A DNA stretch of 64,000 nt from NCBI RefSeq assembly GCF_011064545.1, contig NZ_JAAMFG010000034.1, positions 186,001-250,000 of the forward strand. Reading direction: 5' to 3'. This DNA is from Wenzhouxiangella sp. XN24. Lineage in GTDB: Bacteria > Pseudomonadota > Gammaproteobacteria > Steroidobacterales > XN24. The notes under the pieces were generated by a model. The model ran no database searches. It was given only the letters and a program-made list of their open reading frames with translations, and had not been told where the DNA came from. Shown piece after piece: positions 21,723 to 29,906 of the stretch (positions are counted from its first letter, which is position 1; the number at the start of each line of letters is the position of its first letter). Position numbers and translations under genes: made by a program.

Positions 21723-23066
21723 CTAAATCTCATCCGGCGGCTCTACAACTTCCGTATCCGTACCTGAACCATCGATACCGAACGTCTTCGCGCCCGAGCC
21801 GTCTATACCGAACGTCTTGGCGCCCGAACCATCGATACCGAACGTCTTCGCGCCCGAGCCGTCGATACCGAACGTCTTGGCGCCCGAACCATCGATACCG
21901 AACGTCTTCGCGCCCGAACCATCTATACCGAACGTCTTGGCGCCCGAACCATCGATACCGAACGTCTTCGCGCCCGAACCATCGATACCGAACGTCTTGG
22001 CGCCCGAGCCGTCGATACCGAACGTCTTGGCGCCCGAGCCGTCGATACCGAACGTCTTGGCGCCCGAACCATCGATACCGAACGTCTTCGCGCCCGAACC
22101 ATCGATACCGAACGTCTTGGCGCCCGAACCATCGATACCGAACGTCTTGGCGCCCGAGCCGTCGATACCGAACGTCTTGGCGCCCGAACCATCGATACCG
22201 AACGTCTTCGCGCCCGAGCCGTCGATACCGAACGTCTTGGCGCCCGAACCATCGATACCGAACGTCTTCGCGCCGGAACCATCGATACCTTCGATCTTTG
22301 CTCCAGAACCATCGATACCTTCGATCTTTGCTCCAGAACCATCGATACCGAGTGTCTTGGCCCCGGAGCCATCGATGCCGAGCACCTCAGCCGGCCTGAG
22401 TCGAGTCGTGCCCGTTGTAATTCCCGGCGATGACGCAACGATCCTGGAGTCAACGATTCCGACTAGACCTTGATGATCGAGATTGAAGTAGCCGGCTTTA
22501 GAAAATGCTGCGATTTGATGAGGTTCGATCGGCGCGCCGTCAATGGCCTGCGTGCCAACTACAACGAACAACGAGGATTGGTTGGCAAGAATCCATGGGG
22601 AAATATCGAGAGCGCCATTATTAGTAACGGTCACATTGCCGATTTGGAGTGTGCCGTTTTTACCGACTGGGCCGGGCATCAATCCGGAATAAACAACGAT
22701 TGAGCTTCCCGGTGAATAAACCTCATCAAGCACAACGAGTCTGTCGACCTCAATATCTCCTTTCGAGTTCATCGACCCGAATACTGCGACATACTGCGCC
22801 GGCAGTATTGGGCTTTCTAGGCTGTGAACATCGATTGAAGTGCCCAAAACAGTGATTGTGTTTTCATCTGATTGAACATTGTCGACACGGCCAATAATGA
22901 TGGCCCCGCTTAATTCAACGTTATTCTGGGCCTTTGCCGCGGTAGGGCGCCCCTTGTTCAAATCGACGCTTGCGAATGTCGCTGGAGCAAGACCTGCAGT
23001 CGCGGTTATCGCTAACGCGATGACCGTTTTGAGTTGGTTTATGCCAATCTTTCGAGAGCTAGTCAT
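21723..23066 (-). CDS. Secreted protein with OB/DUF5666-like N-domain and decapeptide repeat tail
   Basis: No known function. It is 447 residues. Residues 1-32 are a signal peptide (basic start, hydrophobic AIAITATAGLAPATFA-type core, cleavage likely at TFA-S). Residues ~50-215 are beta-rich and hold two repeated segments of the G-V-x-n-V...v-x-G type (IIGRVDNVQSDENTITVLG; YVAVFGSMNSKGDIEVDRLV), resembling DUF5666/OB folds. Residues 230-429 are twenty tandem 10-residue units GIDGSGAKTF or close variants, ending in a degenerate GIDGSGTDTE and an acidic tail. AGGAGTGGAG just before the ATG overlaps the stop of the upstream DUF6502 gene, so the two are coupled. An extracellular or surface structural role is inferred. 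Confidence 0.85.
   Translation of the reverse strand: MTSSRKIGINQLKTVIALAITATAGLAPATFASVDLNKGRPTAAKAQNNVELSGAIIIGRVDNVQSDENTITVLGTSIDVHSLESPILPAQYVAVFGSMNSKGDIEVDRLVVLDEVYSPGSSIVVYSGLMPGPVGKNGTLQIGNVTVTNNGALDISPWILANQSSLFVVVGTQAIDGAPIEPHQIAAFSKAGYFNLDHQGLVGIVDSRIVASSPGITTGTTRLRPAEVLGIDGSGAKTLGIDGSGAKIEGIDGSGAKIEGIDGSGAKTFGIDGSGAKTFGIDGSGAKTFGIDGSGAKTFGIDGSGAKTFGIDGSGAKTFGIDGSGAKTFGIDGSGAKTFGIDGSGAKTFGIDGSGAKTFGIDGSGAKTFGIDGSGAKTFGIDGSGAKTFGIDGSGAKTFGIDGSGAKTFGIDGSGAKTFGIDGSGAKTFGIDGSGTDTEVVEPPDEI
21762..22379 (-). repeat. Tandem array of 30-bp units coding GIDGSGAKTF
   Basis: Twenty full 30-bp units plus one 18-bp part unit, in perfect register. Reading with the gene (right to left), the first unit encodes GIDGSGAKTL, the next two GIDGSGAKIE, and the following 17 all encode GIDGSGAKTF. 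Differences among those 17 are synonymous: GCC-AAG versus GCG-AAG, GGT-TCG versus GGC-TCG, and one-base changes at ATC/ATA-type positions. The two Ala-codon variants mostly alternate, giving a 60-bp higher-order period. Confidence 0.97.
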
Positions 23067-23078
23067 CAGTCTCCACTC

Positions 23079-23975
23079 CTACGCATTCGGCGTATTTTTT
23101 TCGAACCAGTAGACCCCAACTCCAACGTGTTTGGCTTTAGGGTCTACAGGGATTCCATTAGGGTCTATGCCAGAGCGACGTCGGCGTTTACGAGCTTCCT
23201 TAAGTTGCTCGTCAAGCCAATTGTCGAGCTTTGCGAGAAAACTCTGTCCTTCTTCTTTTGCGAGATCTCGGAATGCCTCTAGAGATGCTCCTGACAGCGG
23301 CTCATGTGTATACATCCGGCGTTCGAATCGGGGCGGTCCTATACGGTCTGGGTTCAGATTGAAGTCAAGTGTTTCCGCAAGGTCATGAATGACCCAACTC
23401 ATCCGCTCTACACTCTCCGGCCGGAGACGCCCCGTGATGAAGGGTCTGTTGGTGAGCCGTGCCTTCCCAGCTGAGGTCAACTCAGCCAAGCCGACGCGCT
23501 TTAGTTCTTCGAGAACCTCCAATGGCGGATTCCTGCCACCGAATCTCCTAACAAGATCTGGGAAAGAGTGTTCGCCGGGCTCCAAGGGAAGTTCCATGGG
23601 TATTCCATAAGGGCCGACGAAGTCGCGCTGCCACCCAACGATGAGACGACCAATTAGCGTTAAGTTGCTAAGTTCCTCTGCGGCACCAACTGCCAACGTT
23701 TCTTTAATTCGCTCGGCTTGACTCCGGGGAATTCCGGTCAGGATCGCCAATTGCGCTGTTGATCTTCCAGCGCCTGGGTGAAGGTCTTTGGCGCACTCCG
23801 CCATCGATCTTTGTAGAGCTTCATGCAAATCGTCGTGCGCTAAGCCGTGGCGCATAGCCATTCGGACCAACGGCAACATTAAGTTCCGAAATGCCGCCAA
23901 GTAGACCGCTCGGGTATGGGCTCCCACTGACTCCATGGTGGAATCGAATCTGCTGAATACTTCGTGCGTCTTCAT
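23079..23975 (-). CDS. DUF6502-like protein, copy 2 (putative DNA-binding)
   Basis: Function unknown. It is 298 residues, soluble, and a paralogue of the gene at 20795-21628. Shared landmarks: FRNLMLPLVRMAMRHGLAHD near residue 30, a helix-turn-helix-like STAQLAILTGIPRSQAERI near residue 72, FERRMYTHEPLSG and FLAKLDNWLDEQLKEARKR in the C-terminal third, and HVGVGVYWFEKN at the end. A basic KRRRRSG stretch is extra. Its stop codon is embedded in the ribosome site of the repeat-protein gene (TAGGAGTGGAG), so both are expressed from one message. That layout fits a regulator with its target, although a cytoplasmic chaperone cannot be excluded. Confidence 0.75.
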   Translation of the reverse strand: MKTHEVFSRFDSTMESVGAHTRAVYLAAFRNLMLPLVRMAMRHGLAHDDLHEALQRSMAECAKDLHPGAGRSTAQLAILTGIPRSQAERIKETLAVGAAEELSNLTLIGRLIVGWQRDFVGPYGIPMELPLEPGEHSFPDLVRRFGGRNPPLEVLEELKRVGLAELTSAGKARLTNRPFITGRLRPESVERMSWVIHDLAETLDFNLNPDRIGPPRFERRMYTHEPLSGASLEAFRDLAKEEGQSFLAKLDNWLDEQLKEARKRRRRSGIDPNGIPVDPKAKHVGVGVYWFEKNTPNA

Positions 23976-24347
23976 ACTGGCTATCTATCAGGGAGTGGAG
24001 CGCGAATGGGCTAACGTCTCGCGGCCGCGAATTTGACTATAACCAGCCCTAATTTCCGGTCAATTATTCAACATATTGTGGCTTCCCCAGCCGCGTGTTT
24101 CGTGATCACTGGGAGCAAATGGGCGGAGGCGAGGTGGCGAAAAAACGACCAAAGTCAGGATGTAACAACTGAAACCTCATTAGCCGCCGAGTTTGGGGTT
24201 CGGGCTAAGAGGAAACGCGTTATGTCAAACGCGCGGGGGAGTTCCCAGTTAAATGCGGACCTTCCGCTACGTTACCAATACCACCCTGAAGCACTGCCAA
24301 CTTATTGGTCGCCAGTTTGAGCGTGATCGCGAAAATTAGGCGCTATT

Positions 24348-24363
24348 TGTCAGGAATTTGACA
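24348..24363. promoter_or_regulatory. Short inverted repeat TGTCA-N6-TGACA
   Basis: A 5-bp palindrome around a 6-base spacer in the gene-poor stretch, the geometry of a dimeric regulator site. It could be an operator for one of the DUF6502 proteins or for a small RNA. It may also be chance. Confidence 0.25.
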
Positions 24364-24507
24364 GAATCTGGAGCCGTTTCGAGAGTTCCGTTTTTAGGGC
24401 AATCGAACGCTCGGGTTATGTAAAATGTTTTCTTTGGCCCGGGTCCGCAAGCGATCCCGATCCCAGCGCGTGAGATGAGCACGCTATATTCGGCGTATCG
24501 AAAATCA

Positions 24508-24529
24508 AACTGTGAAGTGCGTCACAGTT
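24508..24529. promoter_or_regulatory. CRP/Vfr/Clp-type operator
   Basis: AACTGTGA-N6-TCACAGTT is a perfect 22-bp palindrome with the TGTGA-N6-TCACA core that CRP-family proteins bind. No annotated start lies at a normal distance: yciO begins 440 bp to the right and the DUF6502 gene 530 bp to the left. It may therefore drive an unannotated small RNA or small gene. Confidence 0.6.
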
Positions 24530-24650
24530 CCAGGAGCCGAGAATCGAAGGACGGCGCCTTCCCTGGGCGAAAAGGCGATAGGACCTGGTTGGGGATTTCC
24601 GAGAGGTTGAAAAAATGTTGCGGCGCAGCGCAATTCTCTGCGCGAGCCGG

Positions 24651-24923
24651 TCAAAGCTCCCCTGAGGCGATCGCCTGGATGGTCAACGCATGGATGTCGG
24701 TCTTCATCAATGAACCGAGCGCGTCGTAAATCATCCGGTGGCGACGGATTTGTGAAACCCCTTTGAACGCTTCGGCAACGATGGTGACCCGGAAGTGCCC
24801 CCGACCGTCCCGTGCGCCGGCGTGGCCGGCGTGCAGGTGACTTTCATCTTCGATTTCGAGCATTTCCGGTTCGAGGGCATCCAGGAGGCAGGCCCGGATC
24901 ATTTCGACACGCGTTTCTTGCAT
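24651..24923 (-). CDS. BolA family protein
   Basis: Small class II KH-like protein of the BolA/IbaG family, which works with monothiol glutaredoxins in iron-sulfur handling and can influence transcription. From the ATG at 24923 it is 90 residues, starting MQETRVEMIRACLLDALEPE. Family marks are the HLHAGH segment (histidine ligand region) and RHRMIYDALGSLMKTDIHAL at the C-terminus. Longer upstream readings lack support. It is divergent from yciO with about 45 bp between the starts. Which BolA subgroup it belongs to cannot be told from the sequence alone. Confidence 0.9.
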   Translation of the reverse strand: MQETRVEMIRACLLDALEPEMLEIEDESHLHAGHAGARDGRGHFRVTIVAEAFKGVSQIRRHRMIYDALGSLMKTDIHALTIQAIASGEL

Positions 24924-24969
24924 GCAATCAACCCCTTTTTCCCATGTGCTGTCGGCTAGAATGGCGCCC

Positions 24970-25596
24970 ATGGCCGAAGTCTTCGAAATTCACCCGCAAA
25001 ATCCCCAGCCGAGACTCGTTCGGGAGGTCGCAGACCTTATCGAGGGCGGGGGCATTGTGGCGTACCCGACGGATTCTTCATATGCCTTTGGCTGGGCGAT
25101 GGGTAACAAGGCGGCCCAGGAGCGGATCCGGCGACTGAAACACCTCGACAAGCACCATCACTTCACCTTGTTATGTCAGGGCTTGTCCGAGCTGTCGACC
25201 TATGCGCGGGTCGATAACCAGGCCTACAGGCTGCTCAAGGCATTGACCCCCGGACCGTACACATTCATCCTGCCGGCCACGCGGTTGGTCCCGAATAGGC
25301 TCCAGCATGCGAAGCGCAAGAGTATCGGCATCCGCGTCCCGAATCATAAGATCGCCCTGGCGATCCTTACTGCGATGCCGGAACCGTTGATGAGTACGAC
25401 CCTGCAGTTGCCGGGACAGGAACAACCCATGAATGACCCATGGGAAATCCAGGCGCAGCTCGACCACGAGCTCGTCGCAATCGTTGATGGTGGTTCATGT
25501 CCGCGGGCGGAAACATCAGTAATCGACTTGACCGGTTCCGTTCCCGTTGTGACGCGGGAAGGGCTCGGCGACACCAGTCACTTGCCGTCTGCCTGA
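24970..25596 (+). CDS. yciO: YciO/Sua5/YrdC family protein
   Basis: Member of the threonylcarbamoyl-AMP synthase fold family. The start MAEVFEIHPQNPQPRL and GGGIVAYPTDSSYAFGWAMG match E. coli YciO closely, as do HFTLLCQGLSELSTYARVDN and SIGIRVPNH. YciO is the paralogue of TsaC whose role in tRNA modification is less certain. It is 208 residues from the ATG at 24970; an ATG three codons earlier is also in frame and neither has a clear ribosome site. TAGAAT at 24957-24962 could be a -10 box placing the transcript start at or near this ATG. The M50 protease gene follows. Confidence 0.88.
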   Translation: MAEVFEIHPQNPQPRLVREVADLIEGGGIVAYPTDSSYAFGWAMGNKAAQERIRRLKHLDKHHHFTLLCQGLSELSTYARVDNQAYRLLKALTPGPYTFILPATRLVPNRLQHAKRKSIGIRVPNHKIALAILTAMPEPLMSTTLQLPGQEQPMNDPWEIQAQLDHELVAIVDGGSCPRAETSVIDLTGSVPVVTREGLGDTSHLPSA

Positions 25597-25629
25597 GCCC
25601 GACGACCGCCGCAGCCATATAATGAAACA

Positions 25630-26274
25630 ATGAATCAGCTTTCGTTGCTCCAGGTTCTCGCCGTCGCTGCGATCCCCGTCCTCTTCGCCATCACCCTCCA
25701 TGAGGTCGCTCATGGCTGGGTTGCGCGCCGATTCGGCGATCGGACCGCGGAGATGCTGGGACGACTCACGGTCAATCCCCTCAAGCACATCGACCCGATC
25801 GGAACCGTCATCGTGCCTGCATTGGCGCTGATGACGACGGGTTTCCTGTTCGGGTGGGCGAAGCCGGTGCCCGTGTCGATCCGCAACCTGCGCAACCCAC
25901 GGCAACACATGATGCTGGTTGCCGCCGCCGGGCCCGGGGCCAATATCCTGATGGCGATCTTCTGGGCGCTGTTTACGAAGCTCGTGTTCATGAGCGGCAT
26001 GCAGGGGATGACGCTGCAGTTCTTTGTGACGATGGGGCAGATCGGTGTCCTTATCAACGTGATTCTTGCCGTGTTCAACATGCTGCCGATCCCGCCGCTG
26101 GATGGCGGGCGGGTTCTCAGCGGGCTGCTGCCGCCACGCGCTTCGACGCGGCTCGATGCGATCGAGCCTTACGGGATCATTATCGTCCTGGCATTCATAT
26201 TCTTCGGCTGGCGCTACTTCCAGCCGATCATCTTCACGTTGAGAGATTTCTTTTTCGCGATGGTCGGCTTGTGA
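25630..26274 (+). CDS. Site-2 protease family (M50) membrane metalloprotease
   Basis: Polytopic inner-membrane zinc protease of 214 residues with about six hydrophobic segments. The zinc motif HEVAH is at residues 24-28 and the third ligand motif NMLPIPPLDGGRV near residue 150. It lacks PDZ domains, so it is not RseP but belongs to the compact group seen next to trpS and scpA in many Proteobacteria. Substrates are unknown. It is 27 bp upstream of trpS on the same strand. Confidence 0.9.
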   Translation: MNQLSLLQVLAVAAIPVLFAITLHEVAHGWVARRFGDRTAEMLGRLTVNPLKHIDPIGTVIVPALALMTTGFLFGWAKPVPVSIRNLRNPRQHMMLVAAAGPGANILMAIFWALFTKLVFMSGMQGMTLQFFVTMGQIGVLINVILAVFNMLPIPPLDGGRVLSGLLPPRASTRLDAIEPYGIIIVLAFIFFGWRYFQPIIFTLRDFFFAMVGL

Positions 26275-26301
26275 CCACTGCAAATTCGCACGGAGCAGAC
26301 A

Positions 26302-27519
26302 TTGAGCAGCACTACCGGCCCTAATCGACGGGTCTTATCCGGCATGCGGCCCACCGGCGGGCTCCACCTCGGACATCTACATGGCGCGCTCAACAACTGG
26401 TTGCGCTTGCAGTACGAGTACGACTGCTTCTTTTTCGTGGCGGACTGGCACGCGCTCACGACGCACTACGAAGATACTTCGATCATCGCACCGAGCGTGC
26501 GCGAGATGCTGGTCGAGTGGCTTGCCGTCGGGATCAATCCGTCAGCCGCAACGATATTCGTGCAATCCGACGTGCCGGAGCATGCCGAGCTCCATCTGTT
26601 GCTCTCGATGATCACTCCGCTTGGCTGGCTGGAGCGCGTCCCGACGTACAAGGACCAGCAGGAGAAGCTCAAGGAACGAGACCTGGCCACGTATGGGTTC
26701 CTCGGCTACCCGCTGCTGCAGAGCGCAGATATCCTGATGTATCGGGCGGGGCACGTGCCGGTGGGCGAGGACCAGGTCGCGCATGTCGAGATCACGCGTG
26801 AAGTCGCGCGTCGCTTCAATCATCTTTATGGCCGCGAGGCGGATTTCGAGCAACGGGCGGAGCGCGCGATGCGACACCTCGGCGGCAAGCAGAGCCGTCT
26901 CTATGCGGATTTTCGCAAGAGCTACCAGGAGCGTGGTGACGAGGCGGCACTGGAATCGGGCAGGGCCCTGGTCGAGAATCACCCCCGGCTGACCATGGCG
27001 GATCGCGAGCGCCTGCTCGGGTACCTGGAGGGCGTCGGGCGCACGATCCTTGTCGAGCCGGAGGCGCTGCTGACGCACACGCCACGCGTGCCGGGCCTCG
27101 ATGGGCAGAAAATGTCGAAATCCTATGGCAACACCATCGGCCTCGGGGAAGCGCCGGAGGCGGTCGAGAAGAAATTGCGCACCATGCAGACCGATCCGGC
27201 GCGGGTGCGGCGTACCGATCCCGGTGAGCCGGAGAAATGCCCCGTCTGGCAGTTTCACCAGATCTATTCAGGCGACGCCGTGCAGAGCTGGGTACAGGAG
27301 GGTTGCCGTAGCGCCGGAATCGGCTGCATCGAGTGCAAGCAGCCGGTGATCGATGCAGTACTCAAGGAATTGCAGCCGATCCGCGAGCGCATCATCGAAT
27401 TCACGGCCAGTCCGGGAACGGTAGATATCATTCTTTCGGAAGGACGGGACCGGGCACGGGACGCCGCACGTGAAACCATGGATGACGTGCGGGATGCCAT
27501 GGGGCTGGAGTATCGATGA
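26302..27519 (+). CDS. trpS: Tryptophan-tRNA ligase
   Basis: Charges tRNA-Trp. It is 405 residues, longer than the ~330 of E. coli TrpRS, as in Pseudomonas/Xanthomonas-type enzymes with an insertion in the second half. The HIGH-type motif is TGGLHLGHLHGAL and the KMSKS motif is GLDGQKMSKSYGN. It appears to begin with TTG at 26302: GGAG lies upstream, and the first ATG comes only at GMRPTG, where it would remove the first strand. It overlaps scpA by four bases. Confidence 0.96.
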   Translation: MSSTTGPNRRVLSGMRPTGGLHLGHLHGALNNWLRLQYEYDCFFFVADWHALTTHYEDTSIIAPSVREMLVEWLAVGINPSAATIFVQSDVPEHAELHLLLSMITPLGWLERVPTYKDQQEKLKERDLATYGFLGYPLLQSADILMYRAGHVPVGEDQVAHVEITREVARRFNHLYGREADFEQRAERAMRHLGGKQSRLYADFRKSYQERGDEAALESGRALVENHPRLTMADRERLLGYLEGVGRTILVEPEALLTHTPRVPGLDGQKMSKSYGNTIGLGEAPEAVEKKLRTMQTDPARVRRTDPGEPEKCPVWQFHQIYSGDAVQSWVQEGCRSAGIGCIECKQPVIDAVLKELQPIRERIIEFTASPGTVDIILSEGRDRARDAARETMDDVRDAMGLEYR

Positions 27520-28430
27520 GCGAAGGGTCGCCCATCGATACGCCGGACCAGGAAGCGCCCTTGACCGATGAGGCGGCCGGGAAACCGATGGGCGCCGGCC
27601 AGGCGGAAATGCCGTTTGCCGTCGTCGAAGGCGAGCCGCTGATCCAGTTGCCTGTCGACCTGTACATTCCGCCTCATGCGCTCGAGGTCATCCTGGATGC
27701 CTTCGAGGGGCCGCTCGACCTCCTGCTGTACCTGATCAAGCGGCAGAACATCGATATTCTCAACATTCCGATCGCCAGGATCACCCAGCAGTACATGCAG
27801 TACATCGAGGTCATGCAGGAGCTGCAGCTCGAGCTCGCTGCCGAGTACCTCGTGATGGCCGCCATGCTTGCCGAGATCAAGTCGCGCATGCTGCTGCCGC
27901 GCCCTGCGGCACAGGAGGAGGAGGGCGAGGACCCGCGCGCTGAACTGGTCCGCAGGCTCCAGGAATACGAGCGTTTCAAGCAGGCCGCGCAGGAGATTGA
28001 CGGCCTTCCGCGCCTTGAACGCGATACGTTCCAGGCGAGCGCGGAGATGTGCGAGCGGAAGGTGGTCGAGATTCTTCCCGACGTCACGCTGCGCGAACTG
28101 TTGCTGAGCTTCCAGGAAGTCCTCGCACGTGCCGACATGTTCGCCCACCACCATGTGCAGCGCGAGACCCTGTCCGTACGCCAGCGCATGTCTGACGTGC
28201 TGTCCAGGATCCAGGGCGGGCAGTTCGTCGAGTTCACCTCGCTGTTCACGCCAAAGGAAGGCCGCATGGGTGTCGTCGTCACTTTTCTTGCGATCCTGGA
28301 ACTGATTCGCGAAACCTTGCTGGACATCGTCCAGGCTGAGCCTTTTGCCCCTATACATGTCAAGGCGCGCAATGCCGAACGTCCAGCTCCGGCCGGGGAC
28401 GCGCAGACGCACGCCGGCCACCAGAACTGA
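27516..28430 (+). CDS. scpA: Segregation and condensation protein A
   Basis: Kleisin subunit that bridges the SMC heads. It is 304 residues. A variable N-terminus of ~60 residues precedes the family core LDAFEGPLDLLLYLIKRQNI, then EYLVMAAMLAEIKSRMLLP; the C-terminal winged helix includes VTFLAILELIRETLLDIVQ. ATG 27516 overlaps the trpS TGA. With smc upstream in this window and scpB next, the genome has a complete SMC-ScpAB condensin. Confidence 0.96.
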   Translation: MSEGSPIDTPDQEAPLTDEAAGKPMGAGQAEMPFAVVEGEPLIQLPVDLYIPPHALEVILDAFEGPLDLLLYLIKRQNIDILNIPIARITQQYMQYIEVMQELQLELAAEYLVMAAMLAEIKSRMLLPRPAAQEEEGEDPRAELVRRLQEYERFKQAAQEIDGLPRLERDTFQASAEMCERKVVEILPDVTLRELLLSFQEVLARADMFAHHHVQRETLSVRQRMSDVLSRIQGGQFVEFTSLFTPKEGRMGVVVTFLAILELIRETLLDIVQAEPFAPIHVKARNAERPAPAGDAQTHAGHQN

Positions 28431-28440
28431 AGAACCCGCC

Positions 28441-29091
28441 ATGGAAACCGAAAAACTTGCACAGATCGTAGAGGCGGCGCTGCTCGCAGCCGGAAGGCCG
28501 TTGAGCCTGGAACAGTTACAGGCGCTCTTCCCTGAACCGGATTGTCCCGAGCGCGCTGAGCTCAGGGCCGCGATCGAGGCCTTGGAGGCGGACTACGAGA
28601 CACGCCCGCTGCGAATCGTCGAGGTAGCCAGTGGCTGGCGCATCCAGGTGCGCGAGGCGTTCTCGCCGTGGCTCTCGCGCCTGTGGCAGGACCGTCCGGC
28701 GCGCTATTCCCGGGCGTTGCTCGAGACCCTGGCCCTGGTCGCTTATCGTCAACCGATCACGCGTGGTGAAATCGAGGACATTCGCGGGGTCAGTGTCAGC
28801 TCGAATATCATGCGGACCCTGATGGAGCGCGGCTGGGTTCGCATCGTGGGGCATCGCGATGTGCCGGGGCGTCCGGGCATGTATGCCACGACCCGCCAGT
28901 TCCTGGATTACTTCGGCCTCAAGAAGCTCGAAGACCTGCCCCCGCTGGCCGCGATCAGGGACCTGGACAGCATCAGCGTAGAGTTGGATTTCGGGCTCCC
29001 GGAGATGTCATCCGTGTCCCCGGAAGAGGAGACCGGCGAGCATGAAGAAGAAACCGACGCTGACACGCGGCAAGACGCGACCGGCGCCTGA
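28441..29091 (+). CDS. scpB: Segregation and condensation protein B
   Basis: Winged-helix dimer that binds ScpA in the SMC complex. From the ATG at 28441 it is 216 residues, starting [20 protein letters not shown]. Core motifs are [20 protein letters not shown] and [20 protein letters not shown], followed by GRPGMYATT. The C-terminal ~40 residues are acidic. It begins 10 bp after scpA, and its 3' end overlaps rluB by 50 bases. Confidence 0.95.
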   Translation: METEKLAQIVEAALLAAGRPLSLEQLQALFPEPDCPERAELRAAIEALEADYETRPLRIVEVASGWRIQVREAFSPWLSRLWQDRPARYSRALLETLALVAYRQPITRGEIEDIRGVSVSSNIMRTLMERGWVRIVGHRDVPGRPGMYATTRQFLDYFGLKKLEDLPPLAAIRDLDSISVELDFGLPEMSSVSPEEETGEHEEETDADTRQDATGA

Positions 29092-29890
29092 CGCCGACCC
29101 CGTCCGCATCCACAAGTTGCTGGCGGATGCCGGTGTCGGGTCGCGACGGGAGATCGAACGCTGGATCGACGAAGGGCGCATCATGGTCAACGGGCGGCCT
29201 GCAGAGGTCGGTGAGCGTCTCTCGGGCGATGAGAAAATCATGGTGGACGGGCGCCCGGTCCGCCTCAACGAGACTTCGCGGCATCGCTATCTCGCTTACC
29301 ACAAGCCGGCGGACGAGGTCTGCACGCGGCGGGACCCGGAGGGTCGCCGGACGGTTTTCGAATCCCTTCCACACCTGCGCGGCCAGCGCTGGATCGCGGT
29401 CGGACGCCTGGACGTCAGCACGACGGGACTGCTCCTGTTCACCACCGACGGCGGGCTGGCGAACGCCCTCATGCATCCGTCCGGAGAGGTGTTGCGTGAA
29501 TATGCCGTGCGGGTGCTGGGCGAGCCTGACGAGGAGGCACTCGGCCGTCTCCTCACGGGGATCCAGCTCGACGACGGAATGGCGCGCTTCGACAAGATCG
29601 AGTTGCGCGGCGGCGAAGGGCGAAATCGCTGGTATCACGTCACCTTGCGCGAGGGTCGAAACCGGGAAGTCCGGCGCCTTTGGGAAGCCGTCGGACTCAC
29701 CGTGAGCCGCCTGTCGCGCGTGGCCTATGGCCCTGTTTCATTGGATAGACAATTGAGTCGCGGCCGCTTCCGGGACCTCGATGCATCGGAGATCACGGCA
29801 CTTTATGAATGTGTCGGGCTCCCCGCGCCGAAACTCGCGGTGGTGGATGCGCGTGCCTTGAAACCGCGCCGCAAGCGGACCTCGCGCTGA
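29042..29890 (+). CDS. rluB: 23S rRNA pseudouridine(2605) synthase RluB
   Basis: Modifies U2605 of 23S rRNA. It is 282 residues. An S4 RNA-binding domain (about 20-75, [18 protein letters not shown]) precedes the catalytic RsuA-type domain with aspartate D124 in [14 protein letters not shown] and a later [16 protein letters not shown]. The basic C-terminal tail ends KPRRKRTSR. The start lies 50 bases inside scpB; no later in-frame start keeps the S4 domain. The order scpA-scpB-rluB is widespread. Confidence 0.93.
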   Translation: MKKKPTLTRGKTRPAPDADPVRIHKLLADAGVGSRREIERWIDEGRIMVNGRPAEVGERLSGDEKIMVDGRPVRLNETSRHRYLAYHKPADEVCTRRDPEGRRTVFESLPHLRGQRWIAVGRLDVSTTGLLLFTTDGGLANALMHPSGEVLREYAVRVLGEPDEEALGRLLTGIQLDDGMARFDKIELRGGEGRNRWYHVTLREGRNREVRRLWEAVGLTVSRLSRVAYGPVSLDRQLSRGRFRDLDASEITALYECVGLPAPKLAVVDARALKPRRKRTSR

Positions 29891-29906
29891 GGCCGGCGAG
29901 CGTCGA

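Larger units (their letters stand above)
23976..24650. other. Gene-poor intergenic stretch
   Basis: No convincing gene is seen in these 675 bp. Two short open frames (24033-24320 and 24475-24729, both plus strand) lack ribosome sites, recognisable motifs and codon bias. The promoter of the leftward DUF6502 gene should be within the first ~150 bp. The stretch also holds the inverted repeat at 24348-24363, the CRP-type palindrome at 24508-24529, and two small hairpins (CGCCTT/AAGGCG near 24556-24577 and GCGCAG/CTGCGC near 24614-24633). A small RNA after the palindrome is possible but unproven. Confidence 0.5.

Noticed and set aside
21762-22379. CRISPR array
   Set aside because: The units are contiguous 30-bp copies with no unique spacers, and they code an in-frame peptide.
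21762-22379. RTX-type calcium-binding repeats
   Set aside because: RTX units are nonapeptides of the GGxGxDxUx type; here the period is 10 (GIDGSGAKTF) and the pattern does not fit.
21629-22473. Two long plus-strand open frames across the decapeptide array
   Set aside because: The 30-bp unit is a multiple of three and has no stop in any frame, so all frames stay open. The plus-strand proteins are pure repeat without a signal peptide or ribosome site; the minus-strand gene has both.
24033-24729. Small genes at 24033-24320 and 24475-24729
   Set aside because: No ribosome site, no recognisable motif, and codon use unlike the flanking genes. The second one also overlaps the CRP-type palindrome.
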